In this document: piece by piece, positions 1 through 8,810 of the stretch
Layout: every line of letters starts with the position of its first letter
How positions within the stretch are numbered: the first letter of the stretch is position 1
Assembly: GCF_001592045.1 (NCBI RefSeq)
Contig: NZ_BCWB01000037.1
Location: 62,001 to 126,000 of the forward strand
Direction of reading: 5' to 3'
From: Thermobifida fusca NBRC 14071 = JCM 3263
GTDB lineage: Bacteria > Actinomycetota > Actinomycetes > Streptosporangiales > Streptosporangiaceae
DNA: 64,000 nt
Program-made: the position numbers and the translations under genes
Notes under the pieces: generated by a model
Database searches by the model: none
Told to the model about the DNA's origin: nothing
The model's input: only the letters and a program-made list of their open reading frames with translations

Positions 1-540
1 TTCCTGCCGTACCTGCGCGACCCGGAAACCTTGGCCCGTCCCTGGGCTGTGCCGGGCACGCCGGGCTTGGAGCACCGGGTCGGCGGTATCGAGAAGAGCG
101 ACCGCACCGGTGAGATCTCGTACGCTCCGGCCAACCACGACCTGATGGTGCGCACCCGCCAGGCCAAGATCGACGGGATTGCGCGCGACATCGAACCGCT
201 CGAGGTGGACGACCCCACGGGTGACGCCACCGTGCTCGCGCTTGGCTGGGGCGGCACCTATGGGTCGATCGCGACTGCGGTGCGCCAGGTCCGCCGGACC
301 GGGGCCAAAATCGCCCACGCCCACCTGCGCCACCTCAACCCCTTCCCCGCCAACCTGGGCGAGGTGCTGAAGCGCTACGAGCGGGTGGTGGTGCCTGAAA
401 TCAACATGGGCCAGTTGGCTCTGCTGCTGCGCGGCCGGTTCCTGGTCGACGTCATCAGCTACACCAAGGTGCGTGGTCTGCCGTTCAAGTCCGACGAACT
501 GGCGGGCGTGTTCCAGGAGGTCATCGACCGTGCCGAGTGA
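1..540 (+). CDS. korA: 2-oxoacid:ferredoxin oxidoreductase alpha subunit, C-terminal part (partial)
   Basis: The reading frame is open from the first base of the window, so the 5' part of the gene lies outside; about 179 C-terminal residues are present. The stretch beginning FLPYLRDPETLARPWAVPG, followed by GTPGLEHRVGGIEK, is typical of the alpha subunit of actinobacterial 2-oxoglutarate (KorA-type) ferredoxin oxidoreductases. The C-terminal region has the Rossmann-like domain II fold (LALGWGGTYGSIATAVRQVR and NPFPANLGEVL). With the beta subunit it would oxidatively decarboxylate 2-oxoglutarate or a related 2-oxoacid to the acyl-CoA and reduce ferredoxin in the cytoplasm. It overlaps korB by 11 bases, consistent with translational coupling. 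Substrate preference (2-oxoglutarate rather than pyruvate) is inferred from family resemblance. Confidence 0.88.
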   Translation, partial: FLPYLRDPETLARPWAVPGTPGLEHRVGGIEKSDRTGEISYAPANHDLMVRTRQAKIDGIARDIEPLEVDDPTGDATVLALGWGGTYGSIATAVRQVRRTGAKIAHAHLRHLNPFPANLGEVLKRYERVVVPEINMGQLALLLRGRFLVDVISYTKVRGLPFKSDELAGVFQEVIDRAE

Positions 541-1588
541 GAAGAACGGAGCCGTGTTCCGCGGTCTCAAGCTGGTGCCGCGCAGCGACACCACCTACAA
601 GATGAAGGACTTCAAGTCCGACCAGGAGGTGCGCTGGTGCCCCGGGTGCGGTGACTACGCCATCCTCTCGGCCTTCCAGGGCTTCCTGCCCGAGCTGGGA
701 GTGCCGCGGGAGAACATCGTGGTCATCTCCGGTATCGGCTGCTCGTCCCGGTTCCCCTACTACCTGTCCACCTACGGGATGCACTCGATCCACGGGCGCG
801 CCCCGGCCATCGCTACCGGGCTGGCGGCTTCCCGATCGGATCTGAGCGTGTGGGTGGTCACCGGTGACGGCGACGCCCTGTCGATCGGCGGCAACCACCT
901 CATCCACGCGATGCGCCGCAACGTCAACCTCAACATCCTGATGTTCAACAACCGGATCTACGGGTTGACGAAGGGCCAGTACTCGCCCACCTCTGAGGCG
1001 GGCAAGATCACCAAGTCGTCGCCGATGGGGTCGCTGGACAACCCGTTCAACCCGGTGGCGTTGGCGCTGGGTGCCGGGGCGACGTTCGTGGCGCGCACCG
1101 TGGACTCGGACCGCAAGCACCTGACCGAGGTGCTGCGCGCCGCCGCGGACCACCCGGGGACCTCCTTCGTGGAGATCTACCAGAACTGCCCGATCTTCAA
1201 CGACGACGCGTTCGCCCTCGTGAAGGAGCCTGGCGAGCGAGACAACCGGGTGCTGCGCCTGGAGCACGGCCAGCCGTTGAAGATCGGCGAGGACCGGGGC
1301 GTGGTCTTCGGGGAGTACGGCCGGTTGACCGTGGTCGACCTTGCTGACGTGAGCGAGGACCAGCTCGTGGTGCACGACGCCCACCGGGCTGACCCCTCCT
1401 ACGCGTTCGCTCTGGCCCAACTGGACGAACCCGCGTTCGAACACGTGCCGATCGGCGTGTTCCGTGACGTGGAGGCCCCCACCTACGAGGAGGCCATGGC
1501 CGAGCAGATCGAGCAGGCCCGGGCCACGCAGGGTGAGGGTGACCTGATGGAGCTCCTCGCGGGAAGCGACACCTGGACCATCAAGTAG
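530..1588 (+). CDS. korB: 2-oxoacid:ferredoxin oxidoreductase beta subunit
   Basis: A 352-residue ThDP-binding subunit. The GTG start at 530 is chosen because AGGAGG at 515-520 sits nine bases upstream; an upstream in-frame start at 473 would lie deep inside korA. The sequence shows the N-terminal cluster-ligand segment WCPGCGDYAIL, the IGCSSRFPYY segment, and the ThDP/Mg motif GDGDALSIGGNHLIHAMRRN followed by NNRIYGLTKGQ. The enzyme would work as an alpha-beta heterodimer with KorA, passing electrons from 2-oxoglutarate oxidation to ferredoxin. The length is normal for the family. A GC-rich hairpin follows the stop codon. Confidence 0.93.
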   Translation: MPSEKNGAVFRGLKLVPRSDTTYKMKDFKSDQEVRWCPGCGDYAILSAFQGFLPELGVPRENIVVISGIGCSSRFPYYLSTYGMHSIHGRAPAIATGLAASRSDLSVWVVTGDGDALSIGGNHLIHAMRRNVNLNILMFNNRIYGLTKGQYSPTSEAGKITKSSPMGSLDNPFNPVALALGAGATFVARTVDSDRKHLTEVLRAAADHPGTSFVEIYQNCPIFNDDAFALVKEPGERDNRVLRLEHGQPLKIGEDRGVVFGEYGRLTVVDLADVSEDQLVVHDAHRADPSYAFALAQLDEPAFEHVPIGVFRDVEAPTYEEAMAEQIEQARATQGEGDLMELLAGSDTWTIK

Positions 1589-1603
1589 TCGCGGTTTCCC
1601 GTG

Positions 1604-1636
1604 TGTGGGCGCGCATCCGTGCGGTGCGCGCCCACA
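1604..1636. terminator. Hairpin after korB
   Basis: A perfect 11-bp inverted repeat (TGTGGGCGCGC at 1604-1614 and its complement at 1626-1636) with an 11-nt loop starts 15 bases after the korB stop. There is no T-run, so it may be a high-GC actinobacterial terminator or a transcript-stabilising hairpin. Confidence 0.6.
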
Positions 1637-1714
1637 GGCGTTTAGAGGGCCGTGCCCGCCTGCTGTGCCGGGGATGCCGTCGAGTGCGCCATGCCGCGTA
1701 CTAGCCTTTCGGTC

Positions 1715-2380
1715 ATGCGTATTGTCATCGCTGGAGGACACGGCAAGATCGCCCTGCGGTTGGCACGGCTGCTGGCCCAGCGCGGCGACACCCCGGTGGG
1801 CCTTATCCGTAACCCTGACCATGCCGACGATGTGCGGGCGGCCGGCGCGGAACCGGTCGTCATCGACTTGGAGGCGACCACCGTCACCCAGGTGGCGGAG
1901 AAGATGATGGGTGCGGACGCGGTCGTGTTCGCTGCCGGGGCTGGCCCGGGCAGCGGGGCCGCGCGCAAGGACACGGTGGACCGGGCTGCCGCGATTCTGA
2001 CGGCTGACGCGGCGTCTCTGGTGGGGGCCCGTCGTTTCCTCATGATCTCCGCGATGGGCGTGGACGAGGGGCCTGCTCCGGATGCGGACCCGGTGTGGGC
2101 AGCCTACCTGCGGGCGAAGAAAGCCGCCGACGACGATCTGCGCGGGCGAAGCGAGCAGTTGGACTGGACGATTCTGCGTCCGGGGCGGTTGACGGACGAC
2201 CCGGGCACGGGGAAGGTCCGGCTGGCTCCTAGCGGAGTGGGGCGGAGCACGATCTCGCGGGACGACGTGGCTGCGGTCCTCGTGGCGCTCTTGGACGCGC
2301 CCGGCACCATCGGCAAAGTGCTGGAAGTGGTTGGCGGGGAAACGCCGATCAGCGAAGCGGTCGCTGCGGTGAGCCGGTAG
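1715..2380 (+). CDS. NAD(P)-binding SDR-like / NmrA-type reductase
   Basis: A 221-residue atypical short-chain dehydrogenase-like protein. It begins MRIVIAGGHGKIALRLARLL, a glycine-rich Rossmann dinucleotide-binding motif. It continues with VVFAAGAGPGSG, the segment RRFLMISAMGVDEG and WTILRPGRLTDDPGTG, all characteristic of the NAD(P)H-binding (PF13460-type) family. The ATG at 1715 places the nucleotide-binding motif at the N-terminus; upstream in-frame starts give an implausible leader. No catalytic YxxxK is evident, although an AYLRAKKAAD segment occupies the usual place. The substrate is unknown. It stands alone between korAB and an unrelated small gene. Confidence 0.78.
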   Translation: MRIVIAGGHGKIALRLARLLAQRGDTPVGLIRNPDHADDVRAAGAEPVVIDLEATTVTQVAEKMMGADAVVFAAGAGPGSGAARKDTVDRAAAILTADAASLVGARRFLMISAMGVDEGPAPDADPVWAAYLRAKKAADDDLRGRSEQLDWTILRPGRLTDDPGTGKVRLAPSGVGRSTISRDDVAAVLVALLDAPGTIGKVLEVVGGETPISEAVAAVSR

Positions 2381-2525
2381 CAAGCGGGTGCGGTAATTGC
2401 TGCGAACTCTCGGGCTCTCTGGTGGCTCTCAAAAGGCAGAAAAGGCATCATGGTGAGGTAGTCCGCGTTCTCCGCACTCAGAGCGGGGAGGGTGACGGAC
2501 GTGGAGCACCGCCCGTCAAGGGCAG

Positions 2526-3044
2526 ATGGGGACGGTAGAGATGGGCGTCACACAGGTTGTGAGGGACAGCACTGTCGTCGAGCACGCCAAGGTGGCGGCG
2601 CAGCAGAAGCGGCGCATGTTCGTCGTGCAACTGCGCGTCAACGCCTACGACGAGCCTTCCAGCAGCGTCCGCCCCGGGTTGACCCGCATCCTTGAGGGGA
2701 TCGAGGAAGCCGGATGGCGGTTGGACCAGATCTCCTACAGCCAGGACAGCAACGGGGACCCCGCCCAGTTGTGCATCTTCCGTCCCGCTGAGGAAGCTAA
2801 GCCGCAAGCCGAGCAGGAGCAGGCTGCCGCGGAGCAGGCCTCGCAACCGCACACGGGCCAGCAGCAGCCGCACACCGGGCAGCAGCAGCCTTACCAGCAG
2901 GACCCGTACGCCAATTACCCGTACCCGCACGGGCAGCAGGGCTACGGCCAGCAGCCGTACCCGGGCTACGGGCAGCAGGGCTACGGCCAGCAGCCCTACC
3001 CGTATGGCCAGCAGTACCCCGGATACGGCCAGCAGCAGTGGTGA
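2526..3044 (+). CDS. Small globular domain with a Y/G/Q/P-rich disordered tail
   Basis: About 172 residues (167 if translation begins at the second ATG, 2541). Residues 30-90 look like a compact alpha/beta domain (MFVVQLRVNAYDEP, LTRILEGIEEAGWRLDQISY, LCIFRP), faintly reminiscent of DUF4177-like small proteins, but I do not recognise it firmly. From about residue 92 the sequence becomes low-complexity: an A/E/Q stretch, two PHTGQQQ repeats, then repeated QGYGQQPYP units to the C-terminus, which ends QQQW. Such aromatic and glutamine-rich tails are intrinsically disordered. There is no signal peptide or membrane segment, so it is probably cytoplasmic. A clear terminator hairpin follows, so it is a single-gene unit. 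Function unknown. Confidence 0.72.
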   Translation: MGTVEMGVTQVVRDSTVVEHAKVAAQQKRRMFVVQLRVNAYDEPSSSVRPGLTRILEGIEEAGWRLDQISYSQDSNGDPAQLCIFRPAEEAKPQAEQEQAAAEQASQPHTGQQQPHTGQQQPYQQDPYANYPYPHGQQGYGQQPYPGYGQQGYGQQPYPYGQQYPGYGQQQW

Positions 3045-3053
3045 GCTGCGGAG

Positions 3054-3081
3054 GGGACAGGGTCTGACCCGGCCCTGTCCC
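3054..3081. terminator. Hairpin after the YGQ-tail gene
   Basis: A perfect 9-bp stem (GGGACAGGG at 3054-3062, CCCTGTCCC at 3073-3081) with a 10-nt loop begins nine bases after the stop codon at 3044. There is no U-tract, as is common in high-GC genomes. Confidence 0.6.
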
Positions 3082-3352
3082 GCCGCGGCGGACAGGCCTG
3101 CCACGGGCCCCGCCTGTCGTCCAGGCCAGGTATCAGGCGCTTCCCGCCCCCTGCGCCGCGGGTTTCGCGGCGTTGCGAGCGCGGCGACAGCCCGCCCATG
3201 CCCGCCGTGTCACATCGGCGTTCCCTGATGCGTCCTTCCCCCTGTGGGCGCTGGCATCTTCGAAGCGTGCCTCGCCTGCGCCGCTGCACCGTGTCCGGGT
3301 GAGGTCCCTGGTGTGCCGGGTGTGCTGCGTGAGGCGCTCGACCCTGCGGGCC
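3082..3352. other. Intergenic region between convergent genes, nothing recognised
   Basis: About 270 bases separate the plus-strand YGQ gene from the minus-strand msrA. All reading frames here are short or have implausible composition. No RNA gene or repeat was recognised. Confidence 0.5.
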
Positions 3353-4021
3353 TCACCCGCTGGTGCGGGCCACACCGACCGGGCAGGTAGCGCCGGTCCC
3401 GCTCACCCCGCAGTAGCCGTGGGGGTTCTTCGCCTCTGACAGGTACTGCTGGTGGTAGGGCTCGGCAAAGTAGAACGGGGTGGCTGGAACGATCTCGGTG
3501 GTGATAGGCCCGTATCCCATTCGGGTCAGCACCGGCTGGAAGGCGTCCCGGCTGGCTTCCGCGGCGGCCCGCTGCTCCTCGTTGTGGTAGAGGATGATCG
3601 ACCGGTACTGGGTGCCCACGTCGTTGCCTTGGCGCATGCCCTGGGTGGGGTCGTGGTTCTCCCAGAACACCTTGAGCAGGTCGGTGTAGGAGATGCGTTC
3701 GGGGTCGAACACGACCCGCACTACTTCGGCGTGCCCGGTGCGGCCGGTGCAGACCTCTTCGTAGGTGGGGTTCGGGGTGTAGCCGCCCGCATACCCGGCG
3801 GCCGTGGTGATGATGCCGTTCTCGGCTCCCAGCCGCCAGAAGATGCGTTCCACCCCCCAGAAGCAGCCCATGCCGAAATCGGCGAGCTGCGCGTGTTCCG
3901 GGTAGGGCGGAGCAAGCGGGGTGCCCAGCACTTCGTGGCGTTCCGGGACCGGCATCGGCGTGTCGCGGCCGGGCAACGCCTTGGCCGGGTCGACCATGTC
4001 TGTCTTCACAAAACCGAACAT
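3353..4021 (-). CDS. msrA: Peptide-methionine (S)-S-oxide reductase MsrA
   Basis: A 222-residue protein with the MsrA catalytic motif GCFWG at residues 52-56 (catalytic Cys53). Other family signatures are the segment [26 protein letters not shown], the EYHQQY-like segment [18 protein letters not shown], and two C-terminal cysteines ([12 protein letters not shown]) suited to act as resolving cysteines. It repairs methionine-S-sulfoxide in oxidised proteins using thioredoxin. The length and the N-terminal extension of about 40 residues match the longer actinobacterial/enterobacterial MsrA type. It is transcribed divergently from rarD; the 74-bp gap 4022-4095 must hold both promoters. Confidence 0.95.
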   Translation of the reverse strand: MFGFVKTDMVDPAKALPGRDTPMPVPERHEVLGTPLAPPYPEHAQLADFGMGCFWGVERIFWRLGAENGIITTAAGYAGGYTPNPTYEEVCTGRTGHAEVVRVVFDPERISYTDLLKVFWENHDPTQGMRQGNDVGTQYRSIILYHNEEQRAAAEASRDAFQPVLTRMGYGPITTEIVPATPFYFAEPYHQQYLSEAKNPHGYCGVSGTGATCPVGVARTSG

Positions 4022-4095
4022 AGTTTCAGGCTATCTGCGCTGGATGGCGGTCGTTCGGATACAACGCGGCGAATCTTTCTCGTAATCTGACCCCT

Positions 4096-5034
4096 ATGTC
4101 TGATTTCCGCAAGGGTGTGCTCTATGGCGCCAGTTCGTACTTCATGTGGGGCTTTCTGCCGCTCTACTGGCCGCTGCTGACCCCGCCTGCCACGGCCTTT
4201 GAGGTCCTCTTACATAGGATGATCTGGTCATTGGTTGTCACGCTCGTGGTGCTGCTGGTGCAGCGGAACTGGCAGTGGATCCGCGGCGTGCTGCGGAGCC
4301 CGCGGCGCCTGCTGCTGCTCCTCGCCTCGGCCGCACTCATCTCCCTGAACTGGGGCGCTTTCATCACCGCCGTGACGACCGGGCACACCCTGCAATCGGC
4401 ACTCGCCTACTTCATCAACCCGCTGGTGAGCGTGGCGCTAGGGCTGCTGGTGTTCAAAGAGCGGCTGCGCCCAGGCCAGTGGGCCGCACTGCTGCTCGGC
4501 GTCCTCGCCGTAGCCGTGCTGACCGTCGACTACGGCTCCCTGCCTTGGTTGGCGCTGGCCATGGCGTTCTCCTTCGCCGTCTACGGCGCGCTGAAGAAGT
4601 TCGTGGGCTTGGACGGGGTGGAGAGCCTCAGCGCGGAGACCGCGGTCCTGTTCCTGCCTGCGCTGGGCGGCGCGGTCTACCTGGAAGTGACCGGTACCGG
4701 CACCTTCACCTCGGTCTCCCCCCTCCACGCGTTGCTGCTGGTGGGCGCCGGAGTGGTGACCGCGGCGCCGCTCATGCTGTTCGGCGCGGCAGCGCACCGC
4801 ATCCCGCTGACCCTGGTCGGGCTGCTGCAGTTCATGGTTCCGGTGATGCACTTCCTCATCGCCTGGCTGGTCTTCGGGGAGGACCTGTCACTTGGCCGGT
4901 GGATCGGGTTCGCCGTGGTGTGGACCGCGCTCGTGGTGTTCGTCGTCGACATGCTCCGCCACGCACGCCACACCCCCCGCCCTGCCCCGTCAGCCCCTGT
5001 CGCTGAGGAAGCCGAGGAAACTGCGGCTAGTTGA
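4096..5034 (+). CDS. rarD: RarD-type EamA (DMT) family permease
   Basis: A 312-residue integral membrane protein with about ten hydrophobic helices and the RarD signature at the N-terminus: KGVLYGASSYFMWGFLPLYW, followed by EVLLHRMIWSLV. RarD proteins belong to the drug/metabolite transporter superfamily; the substrate is not established (chloramphenicol-sensitivity protein in some genomes). The C-terminus ends in a short hydrophilic tail rich in Pro, Ala and Glu. It is a single gene, divergent from msrA, and ends against a hairpin shared with the convergent PRC-barrel gene. Confidence 0.9.
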   Translation: MSDFRKGVLYGASSYFMWGFLPLYWPLLTPPATAFEVLLHRMIWSLVVTLVVLLVQRNWQWIRGVLRSPRRLLLLLASAALISLNWGAFITAVTTGHTLQSALAYFINPLVSVALGLLVFKERLRPGQWAALLLGVLAVAVLTVDYGSLPWLALAMAFSFAVYGALKKFVGLDGVESLSAETAVLFLPALGGAVYLEVTGTGTFTSVSPLHALLLVGAGVVTAAPLMLFGAAAHRIPLTLVGLLQFMVPVMHFLIAWLVFGEDLSLGRWIGFAVVWTALVVFVVDMLRHARHTPRPAPSAPVAEEAEETAAS

Positions 5035-5043
5035 GACGGGAAA

Positions 5044-5071
5044 GGCGGCTGCCTTTGAGGCGGCAGCCGCC
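5044..5071. terminator. Bidirectional hairpin between rarD and the PRC-barrel gene
   Basis: A perfect 10-bp stem (GGCGGCTGCC at 5044-5053, complement at 5062-5071) with an 8-nt loop lies between convergent genes, nine bases after the rarD stop. Confidence 0.65.
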
Positions 5072-5103
5072 CGTCCGCGGCGTCCCCTTTCACAGGGGGA
5101 CGC

Positions 5104-5850
5104 TCACGGTCCTTCCTCTTCCTCCTCTTCGACTTCGAGGTGCTCCTTGCGGAGTTCGCCCTTCACCCGTTCCGTGTCGGTGACTTCTTCCTTGGAGATG
5201 CGCACCCTCTCCACGGGGACTTCTTCTTTACCGACCACCGCACGCTCTTCGTGCAGGGTGATCTCCTGATCCTGCTCGCCGATCCGGTCCGTCGCGGCGG
5301 CCTGCTCTTCACCGGTCACGGGTTCCCGCTCGATGCGGAGCTCCTCCCGGCGCACCGGGACGTCCTGTTCGAACTCTTCGCGCTCCACGGTCTTGTGGAC
5401 GCGGGCGTGACCGCTCTCGGTCCGTTCCACACCGATCCGGGCGCGCTCCTCGGAGACCGTCATGGACGTCTCCTCTTTCTGCTGGGCGCGCTCCTGCTCG
5501 GCAACCCCCTCGACGTCGCCGCGCGGGCCCGGGACCTTAGGCCGCACCCCGTAGTGCTCGTAGAGCTGGGCTTCCTGCTCCGGAGAGAGGTGGCCGCCGG
5601 TCTCGAACCGGGGCGAGTCCTTGATCATCTTCTTGGAGAAGGGGACACGCAAGTCCTGTTCGGTAACCTCGGCTCCAACCAGCGGAACGAAGCTTTCCTG
5701 GTGGCCGAACATCCCGGTATGGACCGTCACCCACGTCGGTTCTTGGGTCTGGTCGTCGCGGTAGACCTGTCCGATCTTGCCGACACTGTGGCCGTCCTGG
5801 TCGATCAGCTTGTGTCCGATCAGTTCCTGGATTCCAAGCCGGGGTGCCAT
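5104..5850 (-). CDS. PRC-barrel / DUF2382 (YsnF-AvaK-type) stress protein
   Basis: A 248-residue protein in two parts. Residues 1-95 form a PRC-barrel-like domain (IQELIGHKLIDQDGHSVGKI, then VYRDDQTQEPTWVTVHTGMF, FVPLVGAEV, VPFSKKMIKDSP). After a charged linker, residues 135-245 are a DUF2382 domain, with the repeated charged pattern VSEERARIGVERTESGHARV, PVRREELRIEREPV, LHEERAVVGKEEVPVERVRI, and a very acidic end. Start 5850 (ATG) is chosen because AAGGGAG lies upstream and the barrel begins there. Proteins of this design are often general-stress induced in Gram-positives, but the molecular function is unknown. No signal or membrane segment is visible. Confidence 0.85.
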   Translation of the reverse strand: MAPRLGIQELIGHKLIDQDGHSVGKIGQVYRDDQTQEPTWVTVHTGMFGHQESFVPLVGAEVTEQDLRVPFSKKMIKDSPRFETGGHLSPEQEAQLYEHYGVRPKVPGPRGDVEGVAEQERAQQKEETSMTVSEERARIGVERTESGHARVHKTVEREEFEQDVPVRREELRIEREPVTGEEQAAATDRIGEQDQEITLHEERAVVGKEEVPVERVRISKEEVTDTERVKGELRKEHLEVEEEEEEGP

Positions 5851-6018
5851 GCGAATCAACTCCCTTGTTGCCGGCGCCGTAGGCGACCGTTCACCGCGCT
5901 GCCGCACCGGCAGGACAGCGGTTAGGGATCGGCTACCCGGCTCCCCCGGAGTGATCCGCGATATTGCCCGACATATACCTAGAAAAGGGCATAAAGTGAC
6001 CGACTGGACGGCTCCGGA

Positions 6019-7035
6019 TCAGCCCTTCCGGTTGACCACATAGTCGCAGATGGCCAGGAAAGCGGTCTTGGCCGGGCATTCCGGCAGGGTGGCCAGCTCC
6101 GCTTGGGCCCGCTCCCCCCAGGCTGCCAAGTCCGCCCGCGCCTCGTCCATCGCCGGGTGGGCGCGCAGCAAAGCCAAGGCCTCCGCGGCCTCCTCGTCGT
6201 TCAACGGACGGCCCAGCAGAGACCGCAGACGCGCATGCTCGGGCTCGGTGCCCTGCAGCGCGTACAGCATCGGCAGGGTCAGCACACCCTCCCGCAGGTC
6301 GGTGCCGGGCGTCTTCCCGGACTCCTCGGTCTCGCTCGCCACGTCCAGGATGTCGTCCGACAGTTGGAAGGCCATCCCCAGCGCGTCCCCAGCCCGGGTG
6401 AGTGTCTCCACCACCTCGGGGTCGGCGTTGCCGACCATCGCACCGAACCGGGCCGACGAAGCGATCAGCGACGCGGTCTTGTCCGCGATCACGTCGAGAT
6501 AGTGCTTCATCGGGTCGACGCCGGGGCGGGGCCCCGCGGTCTCCAGGATCTGGCCGCGCACCAGACGGCCGAAGGTCTGCGCCTGCAGCCGGACCGCCTC
6601 GGTGCCCAGATCAGCGAGGATCTCGGAGGCGCGCGCGAACACGTAGTCGCCGGTGAGGATCGCGATCGTGTTCCCCCAGCGCCGGTTGGCGCTGGGACTC
6701 CCCCGCCGCAGCTCGGCCTCGTCCATGACGTCGTCGTGGTACAAGGTGGCCACGTGGGTCAGCTCAACCACGGCCGCGGCCGAGACGAGGTCGGGGTTGG
6801 TTGCGTCGCCGAAGCGGGCAGACAGCAGGACCAGGATGGCGCGGAAGCGCTTACCCCCGGCTTCCAGCAGATGCGAGGCTGCTTCCCTGAGCAGCGGGTC
6901 GCTCTCGGCCACCGCGTCGCGGAGCACCTTCTCGACCTGCTCCAGCTCTGCCTGGATCTCCCGGGCGAGCGTTTCGTCAATACTCGGCAGCGTCAAAAAC
7001 CCGCTCGGGACAGCACCGCTCACCTGAAGCTCCAC
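6019..7035 (-). CDS. Polyprenyl diphosphate synthase (menaquinone side-chain type)
   Basis: A 338-residue trans-isoprenyl diphosphate synthase with both aspartate-rich motifs: DDVMD at residues 101-105 (in HVATLYHDDVMDEAELRRG) and DDILD at 227-231 (in FQLSDDILDVASE). GGKRFRAILVLLSARFG precedes the first motif. It condenses isopentenyl diphosphate units onto an allylic primer. The absence of a bulky aromatic pair just before the first motif and the location after nuoN point to a long-chain product for the menaquinone tail (heptaprenyl-like), but chain length cannot be read with certainty. The start may be GTG 7035 or GTG 7023, the latter preceded by GGAG. It lies downstream of nuoN with a hairpin between them. 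Confidence 0.88.
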   Translation of the reverse strand: MELQVSGAVPSGFLTLPSIDETLAREIQAELEQVEKVLRDAVAESDPLLREAASHLLEAGGKRFRAILVLLSARFGDATNPDLVSAAAVVELTHVATLYHDDVMDEAELRRGSPSANRRWGNTIAILTGDYVFARASEILADLGTEAVRLQAQTFGRLVRGQILETAGPRPGVDPMKHYLDVIADKTASLIASSARFGAMVGNADPEVVETLTRAGDALGMAFQLSDDILDVASETEESGKTPGTDLREGVLTLPMLYALQGTEPEHARLRSLLGRPLNDEEAAEALALLRAHPAMDEARADLAAWGERAQAELATLPECPAKTAFLAICDYVVNRKG

Positions 7036-7046
7036 CTGTCAGCAGG

Positions 7047-7082
7047 GCGCGCGATACTTCACGAAAGCGAAGTACCGCGCGC
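7047..7082. other. Hairpin between nuoN and the prenyl synthase
   Basis: An imperfect inverted repeat with 14-nt arms and one mismatch (7047-7060 and 7069-7082), 8-nt loop. It lies on the transcript after the nuoN stop and just upstream of the ribosome-binding site of the prenyl synthase, so it could be a terminator, an attenuator or an RNA processing site. Confidence 0.5.
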
Positions 7083-7160
7083 TCCCGAAACGAACACAAA
7101 CCGATTCAGAAGTTATCCGACACCGCATCCATGGCCAAAGCCGGTGTCAGGCTTTCCTGC

Positions 7161-8810
7161 TCACCGAGCAAAGAGACTATCTGCAGCGGTGTGCTCCGCG
7201 GCAACCGCCTCGCTCGTCTCCGCGGCCGGCTGCGGGATCACATGCTCCAGCACCGGTCCGGGCAGGATACCCAGGAGCAGGGTGGCCGCAACCCCGAGCC
7301 CCACGGTAGTGCCGGTGAGGATCCCCGGCTTCAGGACGCGGGGGGCGTTCTCCGCGGGTTCCGCGAAGAACATCAGCACGATGATGCGCACGTAGAAGAA
7401 CGCGGTCACCGCGCTGCTGAGCACACCCACAACCACCAGCGGGGTCGCTCCAGCCGCCACCGCCGCCTCGAACACCGCGAACTTGCCGATGAAGCCGCTG
7501 GTCAAGGGGATACCGGCGAAGGCGAGCAGGAACAGGCCCAGGGAGGCGGCCAGGAACGGCGAGGTGCGTCCCAGCCCAGCCCACTGGGTCAGGTCGCCAG
7601 CCTCGGCCCCGTTGTCGGGGTTGCGCACCAAGGTGACGATGGCGAAGGCGCCCACGGTGGTGAAACCGTACGCGGCCAAGTAGAACATGGCCCCGGTCAG
7701 GCCGTCGGCGTTGGCCGCCACGACCGCGGTGAGGATGAAGCCCGCGTGCACCACCGAGGAGTAGGCCAGAAGCCGCTTGATGTCACGCTGGGTCACCGCG
7801 ATGACCGCGGCAACCACCATGGTGAGAATTGCCACGACCCACAGCATGGGCCGCCACTGCGCCACCGTGGTGCCGAAGGCGACGTAGAACACCCGGAGCA
7901 TGGCGCCGAACGCGGCGACCAGGGTGCCGGAGGCCATGAGCGCGGTGATCGGGGTGGGAGCGCCCTGGTAGACGTCGGGCTTCCAGTTGTGGAAGGGCAC
8001 CGTTCCCACCTTGAACAGCATGCCGACGCCGATCATCGCGATACCGATGAGCAGCAGTGGCTCGCCGCCGTCGATCAGCCCGCCGGAGCTTCCCGCCGCG
8101 CGGACGGCGGCGAACTCCACCGCGCCCGCGTAGCCGTACACCATGGCGATGCCGAACAGGAAGAACGCCGAGGAGAACGCGCCCAGCAGGAAGTACTTGA
8201 GCGCGGCTTCCTGGGAGAACAGGCGGCGACGCCGAGCCAGCCCGCACAGCAGGTACAGCGGGAGGCTCATCACCTCCAAGGCGATGAACATGGTGAGGAA
8301 GTCGTTCGCGGCCGTGAACAACTGCATGCCCAGCACCGCGAACATCACCAGCGGGTAGACCTCGGTGTGCTGGCTGCCGGCGAGCACGTGCGCCCGCTCT
8401 TCCTCACTGCCCGGTACCGCGGCGGCCTGCCCGGTGAACGCGCTCTCCCCGTCCCGCCGCTCGGCGATCAGCAGCAGGCTGGCCAGTGCCAGCGCCAGGA
8501 TGACGCCTTGGAAGAACAGGGAAGGCCGGTCCACCACCACGGTGGCGAAGGCCAGGGTGAGGCCCGCGCTGTCGGCGGGCAGCGCACCCACTTGAACGAG
8601 GGTGAGCACGAAGGCGACACCGACCGCGACCATGGCGAGCGCCGTCTGGATGCTGTAGCGGCGCTGTGCCGGCACGAACGCTTCGACGATGACGCCGATT
8701 ACGCCGGCCGCGAAGACCACGAGCAGTGGCGACAGCAGCCAGTAGTCGAGGTCGGGCGCCTGGGTGGTGACTGTCGGAAGTGTGGTCTCCGACAGGCTCA
8801 GCGGAATCAT
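7161..8810 (-). CDS. nuoN: NADH-quinone oxidoreductase subunit N
   Basis: A 549-residue polytopic membrane protein with about fourteen helices, an antiporter-like proton-pumping subunit of complex I. Diagnostic segments include EVMSLPLYLLCGLARRR, SQEAALKYFLLGAFSSAFFL, GTVPFHNWKPDVYQGAPTPI and KRLLAYSSVVHAGFILTAVV, carrying the conserved Glu of helix 5 and the Lys of helix 7. It is the last of the fourteen nuo genes; its ATG overlaps the nuoM stop by four bases. Confidence 0.96.
   Translation of the reverse strand: MIPLSLSETTLPTVTTQAPDLDYWLLSPLLVVFAAGVIGVIVEAFVPAQRRYSIQTALAMVAVGVAFVLTLVQVGALPADSAGLTLAFATVVVDRPSLFFQGVILALALASLLLIAERRDGESAFTGQAAAVPGSEEERAHVLAGSQHTEVYPLVMFAVLGMQLFTAANDFLTMFIALEVMSLPLYLLCGLARRRRLFSQEAALKYFLLGAFSSAFFLFGIAMVYGYAGAVEFAAVRAAGSSGGLIDGGEPLLLIGIAMIGVGMLFKVGTVPFHNWKPDVYQGAPTPITALMASGTLVAAFGAMLRVFYVAFGTTVAQWRPMLWVVAILTMVVAAVIAVTQRDIKRLLAYSSVVHAGFILTAVVAANADGLTGAMFYLAAYGFTTVGAFAIVTLVRNPDNGAEAGDLTQWAGLGRTSPFLAASLGLFLLAFAGIPLTSGFIGKFAVFEAAVAAGATPLVVVGVLSSAVTAFFYVRIIVLMFFAEPAENAPRVLKPGILTGTTVGLGVAATLLLGILPGPVLEHVIPQPAAETSEAVAAEHTAADSLFAR

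Noticed and set aside
2848-3040. Repeats near the end of the YGQ-tail gene
   Set aside because: They are in-frame codon repeats of the low-complexity tail, not a CRISPR array or mobile repeat.
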